Part shown: positions 58,167 through 64,000 of the stretch, one piece after another | Layout of the letters: the number at the start of each line of letters is the position of its first letter | Position numbering within the stretch: the first letter of the stretch is position 1 | Assembly (NCBI GenBank): GCA_028287115.1 | Contig: JAQBQF010000020.1 | Coordinates: 32,321-96,320 of the forward strand | Origin: Myxococcales bacterium | Lineage (GTDB): Bacteria > Myxococcota_A > Polyangia > Haliangiales > Haliangiaceae | Length of the DNA: 64,000 nucleotides | Reading direction: 5' to 3' | Program-made: the position numbers and the translations under genes | Notes under the pieces: generated by a model | Seen by the model: only the letters and a program-made list of their open reading frames with translations | Database searches by the model: none | What the model was told of the DNA's origin: nothing

Positions 58167-59070
58167 ACGGATCATCGGCCGCGGGCGCGATGAAGAGCTT
58201 TGCGTTCGGTGGCGGCGGCCCGAAGCCGAGGATCCGCGTGCGGTAACGAGCGGCGAGGGCGTGTGCGACGTGTCCGAACGAATGGCGCGCGTTGATCTCG
58301 CACAGCGGGTGAAGCTTGCGCGCATCGCGATCGCGATACACGAAGGCGTCGATCGTGAACGGGCCGGTGTAGGCGATCGCGGCGAGTGCCGACCCGACCT
58401 CGGCGACGGTGCGGTCGAGCAGCGCGCGCTCGGGATCCGTGAGCGGCGGCGGTGCGAGATCGATCCCAGCAAACCCGCCGCGCGGATCACAGAGCAACGT
58501 GTGAGGCGCACGCGTCGAGACCTCGCCGGTGGCGGCGAGCATCGCGCAAACACCGACGTCGAACATCCGATCCATCCACGGCTCGAACACGAGCTCGCCG
58601 AAACGCTCGAGCATCCGCCCGAGATAGATCCGCGTGTCGCCGGTCGCCGCATCCTGGCCGTGCGCGCGATCGCGGCCCGCCGACGTCCACGGGGCCTTGC
58701 ACACCCAGCGAGCGAGCTTGGTCTCCGCGAGATGCACATCGAGCTCGTCGAGCGAGCGGATCACGCGCGCCTCGGGAAGCGCGAGGGCGAGCCGCCGTGC
58801 GAGCGCGAGTGCGAACCGCCGATCGTTTGCGGCCTTCGCATCCGGATCTGCCCATGCGAGGTCGTAGCGAGCCGGAATCCCGACGCGCATCGTGGCAGGG
58901 AGTTGTAGCCGCTGCGGATCGACGGCCGCAGGCGCCCAGATCTCGGCGGGCTCTTGGACGAGCGCCGAGAGCAGCGCCGATGCCGCACTGATCCGCCGCA
59001 ACACATGGGCTGGAAGCGCGCGCCCGGCCCAGCGCGCTTCCTCGTCGAGGTTGGCATAGATGCGTTGCAT
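58147..59070 (-). CDS. ATP-grasp-like protein
   Basis: A 307-residue product from ATG 59070 (MQRIYANLDEEARW). Segments suggest an ATP-grasp fold: ETKLARWVCKAPWTSAGRD (ATP-binding Lys), LVFEPWMDRMFDVGV and the metal-site EINARHSFGHVAHA. The family includes peptide ligases and lipid or amino-acid conjugating enzymes. It starts 23 bp after the DUF455 ferritin-like gene in the same direction, so the two form a likely operon. A small palindrome (GGGAC-ACC-GTCCC, 59072-59084) sits at the start codon. Substrate unknown. Confidence 0.68.
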   Translation of the reverse strand: MQRIYANLDEEARWAGRALPAHVLRRISAASALLSALVQEPAEIWAPAAVDPQRLQLPATMRVGIPARYDLAWADPDAKAANDRRFALALARRLALALPEARVIRSLDELDVHLAETKLARWVCKAPWTSAGRDRAHGQDAATGDTRIYLGRMLERFGELVFEPWMDRMFDVGVCAMLAATGEVSTRAPHTLLCDPRGGFAGIDLAPPPLTDPERALLDRTVAEVGSALAAIAYTGPFTIDAFVYRDRDARKLHPLCEINARHSFGHVAHALAARYRTRILGFGPPPPNAKLFIAPAADDPFTAWGA

Positions 59071-59093
59071 GGGGACACCGTCCCGCTGCTGGA

Positions 59094-59894
59094 TCAGCGC
59101 GGTTGGCCCGAGGGGCGCGTCGGCGCCACCGCTTCGAGCGCGGCGATGAACGCTTCGTCGAAGCCGGCGCGACGTCGCGCTTCGCGATCGAAGCGGGCAC
59201 CTCGGGCGCGTGCGGGCCCGAGCGGCGGGCGGATGTTCTCGAGGTACGCCTGCCAAGGATCGGTGTCACCGGAGAGCCGGCGCAGCCAGATCCAGCCGAA
59301 GTGAACGTGTCGGATCTCGTCCGCGTGGACGCGATCGAGCGCTGCTGCGGTCTCGTGATCGCCGCACGCGCGCGCGGCGGCCGCGTAGTCGCCGGCGAAG
59401 TCGAGGTTGGCATTCTCGAACGTCAGGTTCATCGCGCACACGAGCTCGAGCGGCGTGCGCAGATGATCGAGCTTGTTCCAGAAATGCCCGGTGACGGGAT
59501 GATCGCCAAATGCGCAGCCGTGCCCGGCGAGCCGGCCGATATACAGCCCGAGGTGCGTCTGCTCCTCCGCGAGGATCGCGAGCAGGCCGCGGCGGAACTG
59601 CGCGGGCGCATCCGGGAACGCGAGCAAGGCCCACGCGAACAGCTCGATCGCTTGCAGTTCGTGATTGGCGAGCGCGTGGATGATCCGCGCGCGTTGTGCC
59701 GGATCGCGCATGCCGGCGATCGGCGGCACCTTCGCGAGCTTCGACGACACGATCGCGAGGTTCGCGGGCCGGCCCGGCGCCGCGACGCGGAGCGCGGGAT
59801 CCGGATCTTCGATCGCGAAGTCGCCCGGCGGCTCGAGCTTATCGGCCAGGCGCTCGCTCGTCACGATGCGAATCGCGAGCTCGCGGACGGTCAT
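59094..59894 (-). CDS. DUF455 ferritin-like protein
   Basis: A 266-residue product. DUF455 features are HALANHELQAIELFAWALLAF, LAILAEEQTHLGLYIGRLAGHG and VHADEIRHVHFGWIWLRRL, giving E, ExxH and ExxH-type iron ligands. The N-terminal 30 residues (TVRELAIRIVTSERL) are partly repeated in the DNA just upstream. The upstream copy is an 87-base frame that ends in a TGA overlapping this ATG. It precedes the ATP-grasp gene, so both proteins probably act together. Function of DUF455 is not known. Confidence 0.8.
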   Translation of the reverse strand: MTVRELAIRIVTSERLADKLEPPGDFAIEDPDPALRVAAPGRPANLAIVSSKLAKVPPIAGMRDPAQRARIIHALANHELQAIELFAWALLAFPDAPAQFRRGLLAILAEEQTHLGLYIGRLAGHGCAFGDHPVTGHFWNKLDHLRTPLELVCAMNLTFENANLDFAGDYAAAARACGDHETAAALDRVHADEIRHVHFGWIWLRRLSGDTDPWQAYLENIRPPLGPARARGARFDREARRRAGFDEAFIAALEAVAPTRPSGQPR

Positions 59895-59995
59895 GTCCCG
59901 GCGCCTTCGATCGCGAGGTCTCCCGGCGGCTCGAGCTTGTCGGCCACGCTGCGAATCGCGAGCTCGCGGACGGTCATCTCTCGGCGCCTCCGATC
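59815..59995 (-). repeat. imperfect tandem duplication of the DUF455 gene start
   Basis: The 83-bp unit at 59913-59995 is repeated at 59815-59912 with a 15-base difference in length. Both contain GGCGCC, ATGACCGTCCGCGAGCTCGC and GAGCCGCCGGG. The upstream copy encodes a 28-residue frame (59891-59977), MTVRELAIRSVADKLEPPGD then LAIEGAGT, whose TGA overlaps the true start as ATGA. It includes the ribosome-site region, so it may act as a coupled leader or be a duplication scar. Confidence 0.85.
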
Positions 59996-60017
59996 ACGCC
60001 TCGCGGCACGCACGCGC

Positions 60018-61436
60018 TTACTTCTTGCGACGGCGCGACATCACGAACGCCGCGAACACGAGGCCGAGCGAGATAGGCCCACCCGTGCCGGTCGCGCATC
60101 CGCCGCCGCTGCCATCGTCGTAGCCGGGCCAGCACAGGCCCATCATGTTGCCGGCATCGAGGCAGCCAAAGCTCGGTGGACATTCGCCCGCTCCGAGCGT
60201 GCAGCTCTCGACACAGTAGCTATTCGTGCCGTCGCTCGAGCAGTTGCCGGACGCGCACTCGGTGCCCATCGTACACGGGCTGCCGAGGCCGCCTTGCGTG
60301 CCGGGACCGGCGACACAACGGCCGCCGACACAGGTCTGCGTCGCATCCGGACAATCCGCCGGCTTGACACACGGCTGGCCGATGATGACGTCGATCGCGT
60401 TCTTCGACGACACGTTGTGTCCGTTGTACGCGGTGACCTCGACGTGATGCGTGCCGGGGGTCAGCATCGCCGGCGCATTGAACACGTACGGCATCGTCCG
60501 CACGGTCAGCACGAGCGCGCTATCGACGCGGAGCTCGACGTGATCGATGCCGGAGACGTCGGTCGCGGTCGCGATCACCGAGAACCCGGGTTGAACCGCG
60601 GCGCCCGACAGCGGCTTCGTGATCTTTACATTGGGCACGACGGGCGCGCCCACGCCGAACAGGCCCGTCATGATCGCGGTCGGGTTCTGCATCGTCCCCG
60701 TGATGTTGCTGCACGCGCAGGGATGGTTCTGTAGATTTGTACCGGTGCACGTGCCACCGCTCGGCGAACGGCCGTTGACGCAGTCACTGCCGCATTGCTC
60801 CGGCGCGCTCTGGAAGTAGCGGCGCTTCGAATACGGGAAATACGTGAGCGGGTCGGAGGCGACCGTCGTGTGATCGAGCGCGAACGAGTGCGCGATCTCC
60901 TGCGCCGCCGTCGAGCACATCTCTTCGACGCTGCCTTGCCAGACCGCCGCGAAGTCGAACACCAGCGAGTTGTCGATGTACGTGCTGCAGCTGAACGGCG
61001 AGATGCCACCGATGCCATTGCTCATCCCGAGATCGGTGGGGCTGCCGGCGATCATGATCTCGAAGTGATTCGCGTTCCCCGGATCGGTCGTCGTGATGTT
61101 GACGTTGAACGGCGAGAACGTGTCCTTCATGCAGTCGACGACCGCATTCCAGGTGGCGTCGTCGTAGGGAAATTTCGTCAGCGTGCGCTGCGAGTTGATC
61201 TGCCACGTATCCGCGCGACCGTCCGGGTTGCCGGGGCGCACGAGACAGCCGTTCGGCCGGCACGAATTCAAGTAGATCGTGTTGTAAGGCACGGTTCCCG
61301 CCGGCGTCAGCGGTGCCGCGGTCGGCGGTTGCCAGTGCAGCTCGTCGCGCGGCCGGTCGATCGTTTCGGCGCTCGCGACAGACGTCGCCGAAACCCCCGC
61401 CACGACACCCAAGATCCAGGCCGCATGTCGAAACAT
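60018..61436 (-). CDS. secreted metzincin-like protein 1, MYXO-CTERM-like
   Basis: A 472-residue product. Signal peptide (WILGVVAGVSATSVASA) then a metzincin-like domain with QEIAHSFALDH near residue 177: Gln stands where the first zinc His belongs, while Glu, two His and a Met-turn-like DPLTY remain. An Ig-like domain follows (VKITKPLSGAAVQPGFSVIATATD, residue positions about 272-295 onward). A Cys-rich module comes next (CPDATQTCVGGRC ... GECPPSFGCL). The C-terminus is GGGC, helix, RRRKK. All three tandem genes share this plan. Confidence 0.85.
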   Translation of the reverse strand: MFRHAAWILGVVAGVSATSVASAETIDRPRDELHWQPPTAAPLTPAGTVPYNTIYLNSCRPNGCLVRPGNPDGRADTWQINSQRTLTKFPYDDATWNAVVDCMKDTFSPFNVNITTTDPGNANHFEIMIAGSPTDLGMSNGIGGISPFSCSTYIDNSLVFDFAAVWQGSVEEMCSTAAQEIAHSFALDHTTVASDPLTYFPYSKRRYFQSAPEQCGSDCVNGRSPSGGTCTGTNLQNHPCACSNITGTMQNPTAIMTGLFGVGAPVVPNVKITKPLSGAAVQPGFSVIATATDVSGIDHVELRVDSALVLTVRTMPYVFNAPAMLTPGTHHVEVTAYNGHNVSSKNAIDVIIGQPCVKPADCPDATQTCVGGRCVAGPGTQGGLGSPCTMGTECASGNCSSDGTNSYCVESCTLGAGECPPSFGCLDAGNMMGLCWPGYDDGSGGGCATGTGGPISLGLVFAAFVMSRRRKK

Positions 61437-61552
61437 CGCCTACGTTGATATCTCGGCTAGGCCCGCGTACCTAGAGGGAAATCGCTGTCCACCACTCATA
61501 CGAGGTGAGACTCGCGCTACGCATGCGATCTACCGCGCAACCGAGCGGTTTC

Positions 61553-63004
61553 TCAGCGTTTGCGGCGGGTGATCAGGAGCGCAGCAAATCCGAGCCCGAG
61601 CAGAATCGAGCCGCCGCTGCCGGTGCTGCAACCGCCGCCGCCGCCCTTCTCTGCACCCGGCCAGCACACGCCACCACCGCCCGCCACGAGGCAGCCAAAG
61701 CCGTTCGGACACAGATCGTTTGCGGGGTCGCAGGGCACCACGCAGTACATGCTCGTCCCGTCGCTCGCGCACGAACCGCCGACACATTGCGAGTTGCTCG
61801 TACACGCGCCCCCGAGGCCGCCTGGAATGTCACCGCCCGCGACGCACGCGCTGCCGTAGCAGAGATAGCTCATCGGGCAGTCACCGTCGCTCGCGCACTT
61901 CTGGCCGATCACGACGTCGGCATTCGCCGTCGCCGTCGCGAGGAGCTTGCTCGCGCACAGCACCGAGATCTTGTGCGCGCCGTCCTTGAGATCCGTCGCG
62001 GTCGTGAACTTGTATGGCGCCGCCGTGAGTGAAGAGATCAGGACACCGTCGACGGACATGTCGACCTCCTGGACGCCATCGGCGGACGTGCAGGTCGCTT
62101 CAACCGTGAAGCCCTTCGCTTGGGCCGAGCCCTGTGCCGGCGTGAGGATCTTGACGTCGGGAGCCGCGGCGCCGGCGGGGCCGAAGATCGCCTTGATGAT
62201 CTTGAGCTCGTCTTGGGTCTGCGCGCCCGTGCTCATGCAGACGTGATTCTGGCCGACGCACGTCTGACCGAACGGCGATTGACCGTTCTGGCAATCGCTG
62301 CCGCATTGCCGGGCGTCCTTGAACGTGCGCATGCCGGAGTAGTTGTTGTAGGTCATCGGATCGCTCGGATCGACGACGTGATCGAGCGTCCACGCGTGCG
62401 CGATCTCCTGCGCGGCGGTCGAGCAATCCTCGTTGACGTTGCCGCCCCAGACCTGCGTGAAGTCGAACACCAGCGCGTTCGGAATATATTGGGAGCACTG
62501 GCCGGGCGACTGGCACGAATAATCGGCGATCCCGCCGATGCCGTTCGGCAGACCGAGCTGGGTCGGCGAACCCGCGATCATGACTTCGAAGTGCGGCGCC
62601 GAGCCGGGATCGACGTCGGTCACCGTGAGGTTGAACGGGGCCATCGTCGCCTTCATGCAGGCAACGACCTGAGCCCATTTTGCGGCACCGTACGGATAGG
62701 CCGAGAGCGTGGCTTGTCCGATCTGGGTGATGTCCGAGTGATCGGTGCGCGAGTCGGTCTGTCCGGCGACGACCTTGCAGCCGTTCGGCATGCACGGGTT
62801 CAAGTACAGCACGTGGCTATTGACCAGCGCCGGGACGTTCTGCGGATCGACCAGCACCGGGTGCATGACATCGCGCGGCCGTGCTGCGATCATCGGCCCG
62901 ACTTCCTCGTTGATCGAGATGCCGCCGCCCAGGGGCTCGGCAAATGCGGGGGCGGCCACAGTGGCCAAAGCGGTGCCTAAACACGCGACTGCGATACGGC
63001 GCAT
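61553..63004 (-). CDS. secreted metzincin-like protein 2, MYXO-CTERM-like
   Basis: A product of about 483 residues from ATG 63004 (MRRIAVACLGTALATVAAP); a TTG three codons upstream is a poorer start. The plan matches the neighbour: QEIAHAWTLDH with Met-turn-like DPMTY, two Cys-containing insertions, an Ig-like domain, and a Cys-rich module (CASDGDCPMSYLCYGSACVAGG is the region 383-404). The C-terminus is GGGGGCS, helix, RRKR. A GGGAT/ATCCC inverted pair flanks the start region. The conserved Gln makes zinc chemistry doubtful. Surface display is likely. Confidence 0.85.
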   Translation of the reverse strand: MRRIAVACLGTALATVAAPAFAEPLGGGISINEEVGPMIAARPRDVMHPVLVDPQNVPALVNSHVLYLNPCMPNGCKVVAGQTDSRTDHSDITQIGQATLSAYPYGAAKWAQVVACMKATMAPFNLTVTDVDPGSAPHFEVMIAGSPTQLGLPNGIGGIADYSCQSPGQCSQYIPNALVFDFTQVWGGNVNEDCSTAAQEIAHAWTLDHVVDPSDPMTYNNYSGMRTFKDARQCGSDCQNGQSPFGQTCVGQNHVCMSTGAQTQDELKIIKAIFGPAGAAAPDVKILTPAQGSAQAKGFTVEATCTSADGVQEVDMSVDGVLISSLTAAPYKFTTATDLKDGAHKISVLCASKLLATATANADVVIGQKCASDGDCPMSYLCYGSACVAGGDIPGGLGGACTSNSQCVGGSCASDGTSMYCVVPCDPANDLCPNGFGCLVAGGGGVCWPGAEKGGGGGCSTGSGGSILLGLGFAALLITRRKR

Positions 63005-63078
63005 TGGGATCAACTATTTATCCCGATCCGCGCCCCCACACCTACAGGAAAATGCAGGGGCGATGGATCGATGCGAGC

Positions 63079-64000
63079 TTAGCGGCGGCGCCGTGTGATC
63101 AGCAGCGCAGCAAAGCCGAGTCCCAGGAGCAGCGCGCCGCTTTGATCATTCGTGTTGCAGCCGCTGCCGCCACCGCCTGCGTCCGCTCCCGGCCAGCACA
63201 CGCCACCGCCGCCCGCTGCGAGACAGCCGAAGCCGGTCGGGCACTGGGCCTTGGTCGGATCGCACGGCTCGACGCAGTACATGTTGGTGCCGTCGCTCGC
63301 GCACTGATTCGACGCACATTCGCCGTTGTTCGTGCACGCCGAACCGAGGCCGCCCTGTGCGCCGGGACCGGCGACGCAGTGACCATCGACGCAGACCTGG
63401 TTCGGGTCCGTGCAGGAGTTACCGGTGCAGACGGTTCCGAACGAGACGTCGACCGCGGCCTTGGCGGTGTTGTTCGACAGATCGTACGCGGTGACCTCGA
63501 CATGATGCGCGCCTTGTCCGAGCGTCGCCGGCGCCGTGAACGCCCACGGCGCGCCGGTCAGGGTGCTGATCAGAGTGCCATCGAGGCGCATCTCGGCTTT
63601 CGAGATGCCGATGTCATCGGTGATGTTCGCGGTGACTGCGAAGCCCGCCATCACCGACGCATTCGCGGCCGGCGCGGTGATCGTCACCGTCGGAGGCGTC
63701 GTATCGGGTGCGCTCGAGCCAAACGTCGCCTGGATCAGGGCGTAGCTGTTCTCCATCGCGCTGCCGGTACCCGCGTACGTGCAGCTGCAGGTGCGCGCGT
63801 TGTACTCGCCGCACGAGCCCGCCTGATTCTGGAACGTCTTCATCGCGGGGCCGGTCTGCAGATAGGTCATCGGATCGCGATTGTCGAACTTGTGGTCGAG
63901 GCCCCACGAGTGCGCGGTCTCCTGCGCGACGGTCCAGCACAGATCGAGGATGTTCGTCGGCTCTTCGTTCGCGAACGTGAACGAGATCGAGTTTGGAATG
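63079..64000 (-). CDS. secreted metzincin-like protein 3, N-terminus outside window
   Basis: The frame is open from the window end to a stop at 63079 and so lacks its start. It reads QETAHSWGLDH with DPMTY about 40 residues in from the edge, then VKTF-type Cys segments (CGEYNARTCSCTYAG). An Ig-like domain (PTVTITAPAANASVMAGFAV) and a Cys-rich module (CVDGHCVAGPGAQGGLGSAC) follow. The end is GGGGSGC, helix, RRRR. It is the most upstream member of the tandem set in reading direction. Same Gln substitution as its two neighbours. Confidence 0.85.
   Translation of the reverse strand, partial: IPNSISFTFANEEPTNILDLCWTVAQETAHSWGLDHKFDNRDPMTYLQTGPAMKTFQNQAGSCGEYNARTCSCTYAGTGSAMENSYALIQATFGSSAPDTTPPTVTITAPAANASVMAGFAVTANITDDIGISKAEMRLDGTLISTLTGAPWAFTAPATLGQGAHHVEVTAYDLSNNTAKAAVDVSFGTVCTGNSCTDPNQVCVDGHCVAGPGAQGGLGSACTNNGECASNQCASDGTNMYCVEPCDPTKAQCPTGFGCLAAGGGGVCWPGADAGGGGSGCNTNDQSGALLLGLGFAALLITRRRR

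Noticed and set aside
59072..59084. GGGAC-ACC-GTCCC as a REP copy
   Set aside because: Only 5-bp arms at a start codon; too short to link to the REP-like element at 34602.

Overview
The window is about 64 kb of GC-rich bacterial chromosome with closely packed genes on both strands. The content points to a myxobacterium or a close relative in Myxococcota. There are three Ser/Thr protein kinases (two of the HRDVSP type), several predicted lipoproteins, secreted proteins ending in a Gly/Cys stretch, a hydrophobic helix and an Arg cluster (MYXO-CTERM-like), a TIGR02996/leucine-rich-repeat protein, PATAN/DUF4388 proteins, and an rpoN-linked regulatory PTS. I would place it near Haliangium/Kofleriaceae, but that is an inference. 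I see no rRNA, tRNA, CRISPR array, prophage or insertion sequence.

Layout. 1-1149: partial sensor kinase, divergent from pyrG. 1406-9985: core block pyrG, rpoN, hpf, ptsN, hprK, rapZ, ptsH, ptsI, a complete regulatory phosphorelay without any sugar permease. 9957-13337: small accessory island on the minus strand with a 57-bp tandem repeat, an HNH nuclease with a RuvA-C-like tail, and a two-domain immunity-type protein. 13518-17101: secreted metalloprotease/propeller/barrel protein coupled to a degenerate ATPase-like protein. 17105-18999: PATAN-domain protein plus an unknown membrane protein. 19018-21130: thioredoxin, response regulator and CobW-type metallochaperone, followed by an inverted hexanucleotide repeat around a tiny His-rich reading frame. 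21340-32774: mixed metabolic and envelope genes (transglutaminase, epimerase, BNR-repeat protein, CDP-alcohol phosphotransferase, exonuclease III, PHA-system protein, YfhO-like membrane protein, ketopantoate-reductase family, two tandem metallo-beta-lactamase-fold hydrolases).

32793-35089: TetR regulator divergent from a di-iron ferritin-like protein, with a visible operator/promoter between them, then a REP-like palindrome and a cupredoxin-like lipoprotein. 35090-45643: large PEGA kinase; threonine-to-glycine operon (threonine dehydrogenase, kbl, bolA); a zinc-ribbon kinase; a copper-monooxygenase-like lipoprotein; a Pro/Cys-rich lipoprotein coupled to another ferritin-like protein. 45772-59894: ABC-F ATPase, a GFA-family pseudogene with two frameshifts, a third kinase, a TIGR02996 protein with an internal duplication, apaH, an M14 carboxypeptidase, mgtE, a sirtuin, and an ATP-grasp/DUF455 pair whose promoter-proximal end is partly duplicated.

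60018-64000: three tandem paralogous secreted metzincin-like proteins. In all three the first zinc-binding His of HExxHxxGxxH is Gln, while the Glu, the other two His and the Met-turn are kept. This array is the best candidate here for an undescribed system. The ATP-grasp/ferritin-like cassette and the HNH/immunity island come next.
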